A DNA stretch of 64,000 nucleotides from positions 88,201 through 152,200 of the forward strand of contig JABDBL010000001.1 of the NCBI GenBank assembly GCA_013288645.1, written 5' to 3'. The notes under the pieces are model-generated. The model had not been told where the DNA came from. It ran no database searches and worked only from the letters and a program-made list of their open reading frames with translations. The stretch's first letter is position 1. Every line of letters begins with the position of its first letter. This DNA comes from Candidatus Melainabacteria bacterium. GTDB lineage: Bacteria > Cyanobacteriota > Vampirovibrionia > Obscuribacterales > Obscuribacteraceae. This document shows positions 35,522-45,393 of the stretch, one piece after another. The position numbers and the translations under genes are program-made.

Positions 35522-37219
35522 ATGCAGGATGAAGACCGAGAACTCAGTAATTTAAGCTCTGAGACTATACAAAAGGCGATTGACGCAGTGAGAGCCCAGG
35601 CTTGGGATATCAATCCTTTTACCGTAGCTGACGAGCTTAAAGTTTCAAGGTCAGCTATTTATCGCCACGCTGAGATAATGAAACTGATAATTGCTGCCCG
35701 GGGCGGCGACTTTGGCATGGATGTGCAGACATCTTCGGACCTTACTTGGCAGCTTAGACAGTTAGAGCTGCAGAACAATGAATTAAAAGAAAGGTTAGCC
35801 ATAAGCGGCTCACAAAAAACTAGCTCACATAAAGCTAATGTATCAATCAAGCCAAGCGAAGAAATTAGTGATAATTTAACCCTGGTTAAAAACAAAGAGA
35901 CTGATAAAGCAGAGGAAGTCACATTCAATTTTGCGAATAACGGTCCTCAGATGAGTGATTATTTTAATCAATTAGCTCACATGTCCTGGAAGGACATAGA
36001 GACCGTTTATTACTTCAAAGTGTCATCGCTAAAAGACTATGCCAAAAATCTTCTCAGTGTTGACGCGAAGTTAAGGCTCACAAGTGGTGAGAGTATGGAA
36101 AATGCCTTGGCGCCAGGTGCAATATCTTACGGTTCACTAATTAGCCTAGAAGCGAATAAAGGCAATAAGCAAGCTTTGTCTATTTCTCCTTTTGCTCGAT
36201 TAAAGGGCGGATCTTTACCCAATCAAATAGAAAGAGATCCTGGCTCGGGCCAGAGCGTCAAAGGGCAAACCTTTGGAAAAATACTTAATCAGGCTGGTAT
36301 TGAGGTCCCTCCGGCGATTAAGCCTTCTTCTTTACCAATTGGAACGATTAAATTAGAAGAGGTCGTTTTGCCACTGGAGCGCTTAACAGGATCGCATCCT
36401 ATTATTGAACCCGAGAAGCCAGTCGATAAATCCGATACTGAGATATCTCGAGTTGTTGCCGAATTGCACAAGGACTTAGCCTCGAAAATTCGTGCTGGTT
36501 TGGGGGACACAGGCAATCATCTGGCCGTCCCAGAAACGCCGATCCCTCCTGATAGTGCGCCTGCCGAAATCAAGCTTATTTCTTTATTGAAAGACAAGCC
36601 TATAATGCCACAAAGCTCGGTTCCCCTCAAAAACAGCCAAACTGATACAGGTGATATGGCGATTCAGGAGAAAAGAGAGAGTAGTATTGAAGAAAAGCCT
36701 TCTGGTTCTGGTGATGAATTACGCGATCTAATACAAAGTCATATCAGAACTACTGCTGAACAAATGGCTGAATTTTCGCATGGATACTCAATCGGCAGTG
36801 GAAAAGAATTCGAGGTTTGGTTAAACAATCCTGCCCGTAGCAAATTTGTTGGTTCAACAAAAAGCTCAGAATCTCCGATTGTAGAAGAAGCAGATGTTAA
36901 GACTCCACCTAAAAATTTTCCCTTCAAACCACGAGTGGTGCCACCAGATGTAAGAAAGGCGTGTTTGATTTTAGGCGTGCGGCCTGATAATATTACGTAT
37001 GAAATTGCGCAAGAGTCCTGGAAGAGGGCGATAGCTGCACCCGGTGTTCATCCAGACCAAGGGGGAGATACAGAGCTGGCTGTATATTTGAATACAGCGA
37101 AGGACGTTCTTATGCGCTTTCTAGATGCTCAAGCACCCAAGCTGGGCAAAAAATTTGGACCATTTAAAGTTGAAAAAATTATCAAACCAAAAGCAGATAA
37201 ACCCAAGGACGAGCAATAG
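35522..37219 (+). CDS. Fusion of an N-terminal HTH region and a C-terminal J-domain-like segment
   Basis: About 565 aa. The N-terminus (residues 10-60; IQKAIDAVRAQAWDINPFTV, then DELKVSRSAIYRHAEIMKLI) is a helix-turn-helix of the kind found in TetR-like or transposon-associated regulators, followed by a coiled coil (WQLRQLELQNNELKERL). A long low-complexity middle rich in Pro, Ser and Glu follows. Near the C-terminus a J-domain-like segment has RKACLILGVRPDNITYEIA, then GVHPDQGGDTELAVYL with the HPD tripeptide at about 510-512. The HPD contacts Hsp70 in J proteins. ATG 35522 is better placed than TTG 35489. Lies 12 bp before der. The combination is unusual. Confidence 0.65.
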   Translation: MQDEDRELSNLSSETIQKAIDAVRAQAWDINPFTVADELKVSRSAIYRHAEIMKLIIAARGGDFGMDVQTSSDLTWQLRQLELQNNELKERLAISGSQKTSSHKANVSIKPSEEISDNLTLVKNKETDKAEEVTFNFANNGPQMSDYFNQLAHMSWKDIETVYYFKVSSLKDYAKNLLSVDAKLRLTSGESMENALAPGAISYGSLISLEANKGNKQALSISPFARLKGGSLPNQIERDPGSGQSVKGQTFGKILNQAGIEVPPAIKPSSLPIGTIKLEEVVLPLERLTGSHPIIEPEKPVDKSDTEISRVVAELHKDLASKIRAGLGDTGNHLAVPETPIPPDSAPAEIKLISLLKDKPIMPQSSVPLKNSQTDTGDMAIQEKRESSIEEKPSGSGDELRDLIQSHIRTTAEQMAEFSHGYSIGSGKEFEVWLNNPARSKFVGSTKSSESPIVEEADVKTPPKNFPFKPRVVPPDVRKACLILGVRPDNITYEIAQESWKRAIAAPGVHPDQGGDTELAVYLNTAKDVLMRFLDAQAPKLGKKFGPFKVEKIIKPKADKPKDEQ

Positions 37220-37231
37220 CGATATAGATCT

Positions 37232-38605
37232 ATGAATATTGTCGCAATTGTGGGTCGGCCTAATGTGGGTAAATCAACGCTATTCAATCGTATGGTTGGG
37301 ACTCGCACTGCCATTGTGGCTGATAGCCCTGGCATAACTCGCGACCGCCTTTATCACGAAGTTCATTGGGCAGGAGAAGATTTTCTAGTAATCGATACCG
37401 GTGGCATTATTCTGAATGATAAAGAAAAAATGTCGAAACAAGTGCTTGAACAAGTGGAACTTGCTCTCACAGAGGCAGATGTCATAATTTTTCTGGTCGA
37501 CGGGAAAAATGGATTCAATCCGTACGATGAAGATGTAGCTAAGATGCTCAGACGCACAGATAAGCCGGCCATACTGGCAGTAAACAAAATAGATACGCCA
37601 GCTGAAGCAAACAATGTTTTTGATTTTTATCGCCTTGGCTTAGGAGAACCTGTGTCATTGTCTGCTATGCGCGGAACCGGTGGAGTAGGAGATTTATTAG
37701 ATAGAGTAACTCAAGCTTTCCCTAAATCGTATAAAAAAAAGAAAGAAGAACCAAACGGCAATGAAGAGGAAGAATTAGAAGAAGCAGAGGAAACAAAAGA
37801 AACAATTGCTTTAGCTATTGTAGGTAAGCCAAATGTAGGCAAATCATCAATGCTAAATGTATTGCTTGGTCGTCAACGCACAATAGTTTCAGCAGAGCCC
37901 GGTACTACTCGTGATGCTATTGATGCCAAGTTAAAATTTGAAGGACAAGAATACGTTGTAATTGATACAGCTGGAGTTAGACGTAAGTCAAAAGTTGACT
38001 ATGGTATAGAAGCATTTGCGGTTGTAAGAGCCTTAAAAGCAATTGATCGAGCAGATGTCGTTGCTTTACTTATCGATGTCAACGAACCAGTGTCTAATCA
38101 AGAACAAAAGTTAGCCACTAAAATTGAAGAAGCTGGTAAAGCAGCAATTATTGTTATGAACAAATGGGATCTAATGGAAGATCGTAGCTCGCGAACTATG
38201 AATAGATTTACGGCCGAAATAAAGAGCGAACTCAAACAACTTGCTTTTGCTGACATTATTTTTTCTAGCGCAATAAATAAGTTAAGGACAAATGATTTAC
38301 TTACGGCTGCAAAAAAAGCCTATGAGCAAGGTGGCAAGAAAGTGCAAACGGCCTTATTAAATCAAGTAATAAACGAAGCGGTGGCCCTGACACCTCCTCC
38401 TTCAGGTAAACGTTCTAAGAGATTGAGAATTTACTATGCTACACAAGTAGATAGTCATCCACCCACTTTCTTGCTATTTGTCAATGATCCAGAATTGATG
38501 ACAGATAATTACCAGCATTATTTAGAACGAAAGTTCAGAGAAGCCTTCAATTTTTCTGGAACTCCGATAAAATTTAAATTGAGGGCCAGAGAAAGGAATA
38601 AATAA
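37232..38605 (+). CDS. der: Ribosome-assembly GTPase Der (EngA)
   Basis: 457 aa with the diagnostic two G domains. First: G1 GRPNVGKST at 8-16, G2 and G3 DTGGI, G4 NKID. Second: GKPNVGKSS near 195, DTAGV, NKWD. An acidic linker (EEEELEEAEETKE) joins them and a C-terminal KH-like domain ends LRARERNK. Der acts in 50S subunit maturation. Followed 3 bp later by plsY, and part of the run der-plsY-htrA-response regulator. Confidence 0.97.
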   Translation: MNIVAIVGRPNVGKSTLFNRMVGTRTAIVADSPGITRDRLYHEVHWAGEDFLVIDTGGIILNDKEKMSKQVLEQVELALTEADVIIFLVDGKNGFNPYDEDVAKMLRRTDKPAILAVNKIDTPAEANNVFDFYRLGLGEPVSLSAMRGTGGVGDLLDRVTQAFPKSYKKKKEEPNGNEEEELEEAEETKETIALAIVGKPNVGKSSMLNVLLGRQRTIVSAEPGTTRDAIDAKLKFEGQEYVVIDTAGVRRKSKVDYGIEAFAVVRALKAIDRADVVALLIDVNEPVSNQEQKLATKIEEAGKAAIIVMNKWDLMEDRSSRTMNRFTAEIKSELKQLAFADIIFSSAINKLRTNDLLTAAKKAYEQGGKKVQTALLNQVINEAVALTPPPSGKRSKRLRIYYATQVDSHPPTFLLFVNDPELMTDNYQHYLERKFREAFNFSGTPIKFKLRARERNK

Positions 38606-38608
38606 TCG

Positions 38609-39262
38609 ATGGTTGGTATTTGTTTCTGTTTCGTCATTGCATATTTAATTGGTTCAATACCAACCGGTTATTGGCTGGCTAAAGTTTTAAAAGGGATAGA
38701 TATTAGAACAGTTGGCAGTGGTTCTACGGGCGCTACTAATGTTTATCGCAATGTTGGCAAAGTTGCGGGCATAGCTGTTTTTATAATAGATTTCTTAAAG
38801 GGATATTTGCCTGTGCTCTTTGCGACCGAAAGTGAAAAGCTATATTTCATGGACAAACCATGGCTTGAAGGTGCGTACATCGAACCAACGTATGAGTCTT
38901 TTCTTTTCCCTGTTTTGCTTGCAACAGCTGCTTTAATCGGTCATAGTCGATCGATTTTTCTTGGTTTTAAGGGTGGGAAGAGTGCGGCTACTGGTTTGGG
39001 CACATTATTTGCTTTAGATTGGAGAGTAGGAGCATGTACCTTTATTACTTGGATGATTGTGCTTTATACAAGTAAAATAGTTTCTATGGCTTCCATTCTG
39101 GCTACAGCCGCTTGTATTCCACTTATGATATTTTTCCAGACAATACCAAGCTATATTTGTTATTGCATACTTGGTTTTATTTATGTCACCCTAAGACACA
39201 AAGCCAATATTGGCCGTATACTTGCCGGAACAGAACCAAAAATAGGAGGAACATCTACTTGA
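38609..39262 (+). CDS. plsY: Acyl-phosphate glycerol-3-phosphate acyltransferase PlsY
   Basis: 217 aa polytopic membrane protein. The family's conserved loops are present: AYLIGSIPTGYWLAKVLKG, the GSGSTGATNVYRNVGK loop, and GHSRSIFLGFKGGKSAATGLG. It acylates glycerol 3-phosphate with acyl-phosphate, the first step of phospholipid synthesis in most bacteria. It has an insertion of about 15 residues after the second loop (SEKLYFMDKPWLEG). The stop overlaps the TTG start of the protease gene (TTGA). Confidence 0.95.
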   Translation: MVGICFCFVIAYLIGSIPTGYWLAKVLKGIDIRTVGSGSTGATNVYRNVGKVAGIAVFIIDFLKGYLPVLFATESEKLYFMDKPWLEGAYIEPTYESFLFPVLLATAALIGHSRSIFLGFKGGKSAATGLGTLFALDWRVGACTFITWMIVLYTSKIVSMASILATAACIPLMIFFQTIPSYICYCILGFIYVTLRHKANIGRILAGTEPKIGGTST

Positions 39263-40365
39263 AACTTAATCGTGCGGTGCCTTCTATTTTGCTAGTCATT
39301 GTCAGCATAAATTTCTTGCCAGCGAGCTTTGCGATTTTAAGAGCAGCTGCCAGTGCGTCACAAGATAAAATTGTTACTTCGCATATCAGTGAAGAAGAAG
39401 CCAATAATATTCGCATTTATAAAAGTGCAAATAAAGCAGTAGTAAATATTTCTACCACAGCGGCTCCGGAAGATTCTATGTTTAATCTTGTTCCGCATGA
39501 AGGTTTTGGATCGGGGACTATCATCAGTGATGATGGCTATATTCTTACTAATTATCATGTTATTCAGCATGCTAATGCTTTGCGGGCAACAATTTTTGAT
39601 GGCACAGTTTTGACGGCTAAAATTGTAGGCGTTGATCCAGCCAATGATTTAGCAGTGATAAAAATTGATCTGCCTTTAGCAATTAAATTGACAATAATTC
39701 CTTATGGAGATTCGTCAAATTTAGAAGTAGGAGCCAGAGTATTTGCTATAGGCAATCCTTTTGGTTTGGACCGTACTATGACCCAAGGAATTATTTCCAG
39801 TCTGGGGCGGACTCTAAGACTTGAAAACGGCCGACTAATAAAGGGGATAATACAAACAGATGCAGCTATCAATCCTGGAAATTCTGGCGGGCCATTATTA
39901 AATTCTCAAGGTAAACTAATTGGTATCACTACCGCCATTCTCAGTCGTTCAGGACAATCAGCGGGAATTGGCTTGGCTATTCCTATTAATATAGCCAAGC
40001 AAATTGTGCCGCAATTGATTGCCAATCACCAAATCGTAAGGCCTGATCTTGGTATACAGGCTGTACAGGTGGTTGATAAAGGTTTACGTGTCACTAAACT
40101 AGATGAGAAAGGACCAGCAGCAGCAGCAGGTTTATGTGGTGCAAAATTATCGGTTTATCAGCAAGGACCGTTTACTATCCAAAGTCTGGATGTTAATGCT
40201 GCTGATATTATTACTGCTGTCGATAATGTCAATGTGCACTCGGTAGATGACCTCTTGTCATATCTTGAGCTGAAAAAGCCAGGTCAAGTTGTTACACTTA
40301 CAATTTTACGGGGTGAGCGTAAAGTCAAAATTGCCGTAAAATTGACTACGGCTAACGTACTTTAA
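39259..40365 (+). CDS. HtrA/DegP-type trypsin-like serine protease with one PDZ domain
   Basis: About 368 aa. Signal anchor ([21 protein letters not shown]), trypsin-like domain with the triad His100 (LTNYHV), Asp130 (ANDLAVIKI) and Ser209 (NPGNSGGPL), then a single PDZ domain ([18 protein letters not shown] ... [11 protein letters not shown]). TTG 39259 is chosen because AGGAGGA lies eight bases before it; the frame is open further upstream inside plsY but that part is not protease-like. Periplasmic quality-control protease of the DegS/HhoA size class. Confidence 0.93.
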   Translation: MKLNRAVPSILLVIVSINFLPASFAILRAAASASQDKIVTSHISEEEANNIRIYKSANKAVVNISTTAAPEDSMFNLVPHEGFGSGTIISDDGYILTNYHVIQHANALRATIFDGTVLTAKIVGVDPANDLAVIKIDLPLAIKLTIIPYGDSSNLEVGARVFAIGNPFGLDRTMTQGIISSLGRTLRLENGRLIKGIIQTDAAINPGNSGGPLLNSQGKLIGITTAILSRSGQSAGIGLAIPINIAKQIVPQLIANHQIVRPDLGIQAVQVVDKGLRVTKLDEKGPAAAAGLCGAKLSVYQQGPFTIQSLDVNAADIITAVDNVNVHSVDDLLSYLELKKPGQVVTLTILRGERKVKIAVKLTTANVL

Positions 40366-40415
40366 ATGTCACAGTTTGTATAAACAAAAAAGGCAACTCT
40401 CATAGGAGAAGAATC

Positions 40416-41171
40416 TTGGCGAGAATTTTAGTTATTGACGATGATCAAGCAATAGCAGAGTTGGTAAAAATAAATCTTGAGCTATTGGGTCATCACATTA
40501 CCGTGGCGCACGATGGCATAAAAGGATTAGCCCTTGCTCAGCAAAATAAGCCTGATCTAATTGTTTTAGATGTCATGATGCCAGATTTGGATGGTTTTAC
40601 TGTTTCTCAAAGATTGAGGCAGAATCCGGTCACTAATCCAATTCCAATATTGATGCTTACTGCTCTTGGTATGACTAAAGATAAAGTTTCTGGTTTTGAC
40701 GCTGGTGCTGATGATTATCTAGTCAAACCTTTTGAGATTCCCGAATTGCAAGTGAGGGTTAGAGCATTATTGAGACGTTCTGGTGGTTCGCCTGATTCAG
40801 CGAATTTGCCTGAGATTTTGACTGCTGGTGAAATCATTCTTATTCCGGAAAATTTGCAAGCCAAAGTACAAGATAGGGTTGTAAAGTTAACACCAACTGA
40901 ATTTGAGATTTTGCATTGCTTGATGCAACATCACGGACAAACTGTTTCAACCGGAAAGTTGTTGGAAGAAGTATGGGGATATTCTCCGGATGACGACGTT
41001 GATACAATTCGCGTACATATTAGGCATTTGAGAACAAGGTTAGAAACATCAGAACGAAAATATATTAAAACTGTTTATGGTGGGGGTTATCAATTGGTGC
41101 CAGAAGGCTTCATAAAGGCACATGAAGAAGCCGAGCATTCACACAGTGAAGTCCAACCTAAAGACATTTAG
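40416..41171 (+). CDS. OmpR/PhoB-family response regulator (orphan)
   Basis: 251 aa. The receiver domain has the acidic pair in IDDD, phospho-acceptor Asp in [13 protein letters not shown] near residue 53, Thr in LMLTALG, and Lys in DDYLVKPFE. The winged-helix domain has [31 protein letters not shown] and [11 protein letters not shown] start with AGGAG seven bases upstream. No histidine kinase gene is adjacent, so the partner is elsewhere. It may control the following polysaccharide-acylation operon, but that is only proximity. Confidence 0.93.
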   Translation: MARILVIDDDQAIAELVKINLELLGHHITVAHDGIKGLALAQQNKPDLIVLDVMMPDLDGFTVSQRLRQNPVTNPIPILMLTALGMTKDKVSGFDAGADDYLVKPFEIPELQVRVRALLRRSGGSPDSANLPEILTAGEIILIPENLQAKVQDRVVKLTPTEFEILHCLMQHHGQTVSTGKLLEEVWGYSPDDDVDTIRVHIRHLRTRLETSERKYIKTVYGGGYQLVPEGFIKAHEEAEHSHSEVQPKDI

Positions 41172-41266
41172 CTTAATAGAAGGCTCTTCCACTAGACATA
41201 CTTGAAATCTAACCTTTATCATTGGTAAATTCACTATTGATAACCGCCAAGCTTGGGGGATAAATT

Positions 41267-42718
41267 TTGTTATTTAACAGCCTGCAGTATCTTATTTTTC
41301 TGCCTATAGTTTTTATTTCTTTCTGGCTTGTACCGCATAAGTTTCGTGTGCCTTTACTTCTGGTAGCCAGTTACGTTTTTTATATGTCTTGGCGTCCTGT
41401 TTATGGACTACTTATTTTAGGTTTGACTGTAGTTAACTTCTTAATGGTTAATCGCTTGGCAAAAAGCGAAAAACACAAAAAGGGCTGGCTTATCGCTACA
41501 GTGGCTGCCAACTTGATTACTCTTGGTATTTTTAAATATGCTGGCTTTGCTTTGGTAAGTGTTAAGGGAACACTAGGCTTAGCCCATATTGATTGGCATG
41601 AGCCACATTTACATATAATTTTGCCTTTGGGCATATCTTTCTTTGTTTTTGAATTCATTCATTACGTGGCAGAAATTTATAAGGGAAAACCATTAGTCAA
41701 ATCTTTCCCTGAATTTGCTTTATTTGCTTCATTCTTCCCTACTCAGATAGCTGGACCGATCAAACGTTATCAAGACTTCATTCCACAATTGAGTATTCCA
41801 GCTAAATTTAAGTGGGAATATCTCGATGAAGGTATGCAGCTCATTTTAATGGGCTTAGCCAAAAAGGTATTGCTAGCTGATAATTTATCTTTGGTCGTTC
41901 AGGCAGGCTTTAATCATCCTGAGCAATTTTCATCAATAGATATGTGGCTTGTTGTTTACGCATTTGCTTTTCAAATCTTTTTTGATTTTGCTGGTTATAC
42001 AGATATTGCTCGCGGTTCAGCTAAATTGTTTGGCTATAAGGTACCAATTAACTTCAATTTGCCTTATTTAGCTGCTAACGTTAGCGACTTCTGGCGTCGT
42101 TGGCATATAAGTCTTTCTACCTGGTTGCGTGACTACCTTTATATACCTTTAGGTGGTTCACGTTGTTCTAAGTGGATGAGTTATCGCAATTTATTCATAA
42201 CAATGACATTAGGTGGTTTATGGCATGGTGCTGGTTCGCACTTTCTTCTTTGGGGTGCTTACCAGGGTGCGCTGCTTATTTTGCATAAAGAATATACTGA
42301 ATTGTTAGAAAGACTGCGCGTACCAAAAGCAATTTTGGAATCTAAGCTTTATCACGTTGTCTCAATTATTTGTACTTTCCAACTCGTATGTTTAGGTTGG
42401 GTGCTATTTCGTGCGGACAGCGAAAAAATTGCTTGGCACATTATTAAGCAGTTGATGCATGCTCCCTATGAGCTGTTGCATTTCAGTATCAAGCAATTGG
42501 CCGTTTTGCAAATTCGCGATCCGATAATTTTCCCTGGTCTTCTATTGCTTTTACCATTGCTAATGGTTTCTCAAGTAATAGTGAATTGGCTGAACGATAA
42601 GCGTTTTTATCAAAGTCCCCCTTGGGCTATTCAAGTAGCAGTTATGGTGATTTTGATGTGCGTCTTGACTATATTTAGTCCTGACAGCTCTCCGCGCTTT
42701 ATATACTTCCAATTCTAA
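41267..42718 (+). CDS. MBOAT-family O-acyltransferase (AlgI/DltB-like)
   Basis: 483 aa with about ten transmembrane segments. Conserved MBOAT features: FFPTQIAGPIKRYQDFIPQL, FDFAGYTDIARGSAKLFGY, FNLPYLAANVSDFWRRWHIS, LRDYLYIPLGG and the active-site His in LGGLWHGAG. The N-terminal signature LFNSLQYLIFLPIVFISFW is typical of AlgI-type proteins, which move acetyl groups across the inner membrane for polysaccharide O-acetylation. TTG start preceded by GGGGG. First gene of an operon with two SGNH proteins. Confidence 0.93.
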   Translation: MLFNSLQYLIFLPIVFISFWLVPHKFRVPLLLVASYVFYMSWRPVYGLLILGLTVVNFLMVNRLAKSEKHKKGWLIATVAANLITLGIFKYAGFALVSVKGTLGLAHIDWHEPHLHIILPLGISFFVFEFIHYVAEIYKGKPLVKSFPEFALFASFFPTQIAGPIKRYQDFIPQLSIPAKFKWEYLDEGMQLILMGLAKKVLLADNLSLVVQAGFNHPEQFSSIDMWLVVYAFAFQIFFDFAGYTDIARGSAKLFGYKVPINFNLPYLAANVSDFWRRWHISLSTWLRDYLYIPLGGSRCSKWMSYRNLFITMTLGGLWHGAGSHFLLWGAYQGALLILHKEYTELLERLRVPKAILESKLYHVVSIICTFQLVCLGWVLFRADSEKIAWHIIKQLMHAPYELLHFSIKQLAVLQIRDPIIFPGLLLLLPLLMVSQVIVNWLNDKRFYQSPPWAIQVAVMVILMCVLTIFSPDSSPRFIYFQF

Positions 42719-42765
42719 TTATTACTGTCTTACGGTCTCGAGTTGATCTTGCAGTAAATATTTTA

Positions 42766-44037
42766 ATGATGTCTAGATTCGTCATCGCTTTATTGTTTTT
42801 CTTGAGCATTGGTTTCTTGACAGTTAAAGTCATAGAGCCGTTTAAAGACATGGAATCAATTAAAGACAAAAATAATTTGGCCGAAATCCAAGAAAAAACT
42901 TGGACTGAATGGGCGTTGACTGATTTTAATCGTCAAAGAAATAATCCAGCCAAAATAGTAATCATTGGCTCTTCCTTAGTTCTGACTCCGGTCAATCTTG
43001 CTGATGCTCATTTTCATAATCACACCATCAATGGTGCACTTCACCACAAAAGCGATTTACTCAGCTCACTTATGAGTAAACAAAGTAATAATGAAGCTGA
43101 AAACTTTAGTTTTGCTTTGCCCGGATTAATGCCTTCGGACGCTTATTTGATTACAAAACTTTTGTTGACTGGTAAAGACCATCCCAAGCTTCTTATATAT
43201 GGAGTTGGTCCGCGTGATTTTGTAGATAATCTGCTTGCTAGCCCAGCTAGTACAGATCCGTATCGTTGTTTGTCTAAATATTTTTCTGCTACAGACAAAG
43301 ATGGAGCAATATATTTATATAAGGGAAAAGACTGGCAGTCGCATCTAGATTATTTTCTAGCCCAGCATTTTCCTATCTATGGACAGAGAAACGAGATACT
43401 AGCTTTTTGCACCAAGCAAGGTCAAAGATTATATACACAAGCGGGTCCCTTAATAGATGGCCGAGATGAGCCATCTACTTTTGCAAACGAAGCTGTTGTA
43501 ACTAATATACACAACCTTTTGCCTTCCTATAATCCGATGGCTATAGGAGCCAATCAAGCTTTGTTTCAACCTAAGGTGCAGTTAGACCCAGATCGTCTTA
43601 CGAAAAACTTAGACGAATATCGTGTACGCTATGGCAAAATTAATTGGGATACTTTTACTTGTCAATCGAGTTTCTTCGTAGATGTACTGAAGATAGCAGA
43701 GGACAATAACATTAAAGTTTTAGTTGTGGCTATGCCTATTACCTCTGTTAACAGAGACCTTTTGCCCGAATATATATCAGCTCTTTATAAAGATAATTTG
43801 CAAGTGTTATCCAAATCTTTTGGTGCTCATTTTCTAGATTTAGATGATGTTAATTGTTTTAATGATCAAGATTTTGGTGACACTGTGCATCTTAGTACTA
43901 CTGGTAGTATTAAGATGATCAAATTGATTGCTGATTATATTGCTGAGCACGAGCTCTATAAAACTAATACCACTGATCAAAATAAGGTTAATACGACTGA
44001 TCGAAGGCACTTAGCCGAGACAGGTATTAAATTATGA
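42766..44037 (+). CDS. SGNH/GDSL-like protein of the polysaccharide acylation operon (copy 1)
   Basis: 423 aa with one N-terminal membrane helix (FVIALLFFLSIGFLTVKVI). An SGNH-hydrolase-like extracytoplasmic domain follows: block I reads IVIIGSSLVLTPV (Ser present, preceding Asp replaced by Ser), LIYGVGPRDF, and the last block has DTVHLSTTGS with Asp and His. This arrangement resembles the AlgJ/AlgX or DltD proteins that work with MBOAT acyltransferases. It ends with ATGA overlap to the second SGNH gene. Related in plan to that gene but much diverged. Confidence 0.8.
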   Translation: MMSRFVIALLFFLSIGFLTVKVIEPFKDMESIKDKNNLAEIQEKTWTEWALTDFNRQRNNPAKIVIIGSSLVLTPVNLADAHFHNHTINGALHHKSDLLSSLMSKQSNNEAENFSFALPGLMPSDAYLITKLLLTGKDHPKLLIYGVGPRDFVDNLLASPASTDPYRCLSKYFSATDKDGAIYLYKGKDWQSHLDYFLAQHFPIYGQRNEILAFCTKQGQRLYTQAGPLIDGRDEPSTFANEAVVTNIHNLLPSYNPMAIGANQALFQPKVQLDPDRLTKNLDEYRVRYGKINWDTFTCQSSFFVDVLKIAEDNNIKVLVVAMPITSVNRDLLPEYISALYKDNLQVLSKSFGAHFLDLDDVNCFNDQDFGDTVHLSTTGSIKMIKLIADYIAEHELYKTNTTDQNKVNTTDRRHLAETGIKL

Positions 44038-45353
44038 CGATGTTAGCCAATAAAACGCTTGTTCGTGAAAAAGACATATCACCATTATCTAGTGCGTCTA
44101 TTACTAATAACAAACGGCCAAAATGGTTTTCTGTTGTAACAGTTGCTTCGTTACTTATCTTCGTTATATTGAACATACTGCCAACCAGTGTTTTGCTATT
44201 ACAAGAATCACGCAAACACAGCTCAAAAAATAACCCAAAACATAGTAGTGTCCCTAATGATTCGTTGAATAAATTAAAACTTTTCGTGAAAAATTGTTCT
44301 TATGAGAGTGAACAATTTGGCCCTTGGCCCTGGTGGGTGGCAAGAGCGTATTTCTCAACTCCTGCACCAGATATAGTGGCAATGGGAGATTCGCAAATTA
44401 ATGCGGCTTTTATACAGGCGGATGCAATAGCTTTAAATCAATCAAGAGATTGTGTCACTGATCGCAACTGTGTGGCATTAGAAAAATCATTGCAGCACTT
44501 AGATAAAAAATATAATACTGCTAATTTGCATTTGGTCAATCTCGCCATGGGTGGTGCTATGCCATCGGATTATTATTTGATGAGCAAAGCCTTTTTTACT
44601 AAATCACATCATCCTAAAATAGTAATTCTCAGTTTAAGCCCCCGTTCTTTTTTAGATGCCACACTGGCTTCAGCCAGTGCCACAGAGACTTTTCAGTTTT
44701 TAAGTCCGTATGTAGATATGGTAAATTTAGTAGATTATGCATTTAGCAATACAATAGAAAAATATTTTTGGCTAATAAAAAACCAATTGGCTGTATTTAA
44801 ATATCGGCAAGACATTAATTTGGCAGTTCATACATTTGTAGAACACTTATTTAATTCAATACACAATACAGCTTTGAACACACAAGCAGAAGCAGTATTA
44901 TTTAATCGCTTGCCGATACAACCTATATATGGTGGTGGCGGCTCTGTTGCCGTGGGCACTAATGTGGTTACTCCTAATCCACGTGTTCCTTTTCGTGGTA
45001 ATAAACCAGAATATGAAAGACGCTTTGCTCAATTAAAGCCAAAAACACTGGCTGCCCAGTCTACTTATTTTTTAGCAACTTTGCAGTATTTAAGAGAGCT
45101 CGGCATAACAGTAATAGTTGTAGATATGCCAATGCTCAAACCAGTGAGAAATCTTTTACCGCCTTCATTTTGGCATAATTATTCTGCACAATTAAAAAAA
45201 GATTGCCAGGATAATGGTGCTCATTGGCTTGATCTTTCTCATGACGCACAGTTTTCTTCGCCTACCGATTTTCTTGATTATGTCCATCTGAATGCTTATG
45301 GCGGCCAAAAATTTATTGATCGCTTAGCAATTTTCATAAATGACAGTCATTAG
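44034..45353 (+). CDS. SGNH/GDSL-like protein of the polysaccharide acylation operon (copy 2, parent of the downstream fragments)
   Basis: 439 aa with a membrane helix (VVTVASLLIFVILNILPTSV). Block I is IVAMGDSQINAAF with the canonical GDS, then LSLSPRSFLDATLASASATE as in copy 1, IVVDMPMLKPVRN, and the terminal DYVHLNAYGG block with Asp and His. Likely completes acyl transfer to a polysaccharide outside the membrane together with the MBOAT protein. The last about 150 codons recur as partial copies at 46987, 49616 and 51948, each next to toxin-antitoxin material, so the 3' end of this gene appears to be the recombination point of the island. Confidence 0.82.
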   Translation: MTMLANKTLVREKDISPLSSASITNNKRPKWFSVVTVASLLIFVILNILPTSVLLLQESRKHSSKNNPKHSSVPNDSLNKLKLFVKNCSYESEQFGPWPWWVARAYFSTPAPDIVAMGDSQINAAFIQADAIALNQSRDCVTDRNCVALEKSLQHLDKKYNTANLHLVNLAMGGAMPSDYYLMSKAFFTKSHHPKIVILSLSPRSFLDATLASASATETFQFLSPYVDMVNLVDYAFSNTIEKYFWLIKNQLAVFKYRQDINLAVHTFVEHLFNSIHNTALNTQAEAVLFNRLPIQPIYGGGGSVAVGTNVVTPNPRVPFRGNKPEYERRFAQLKPKTLAAQSTYFLATLQYLRELGITVIVVDMPMLKPVRNLLPPSFWHNYSAQLKKDCQDNGAHWLDLSHDAQFSSPTDFLDYVHLNAYGGQKFIDRLAIFINDSH

Positions 45354-45373
45354 ATACCGTCATTAGGCGTTAT

Positions 45374-45392
45374 TTGATGAGGCAGTAACTTT
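45374..45392 (+). repeat. 19-nt match to the interior of the higA-type antitoxin gene
   Basis: This stretch, between the SGNH stop and the hipA-2 stop, is identical to bases 50679-50697 inside the antitoxin gene at 50603. It looks like a leftover of a related antitoxin gene at this junction. Confidence 0.5.
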
Positions 45393-45393
45393 T

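Noticed and set aside
39112..39258. Upstream extension of the HtrA frame inside plsY
   Set aside because: TTG 39259 has an excellent ribosome site and begins a signal anchor; the upstream residues are a shadow of plsY.
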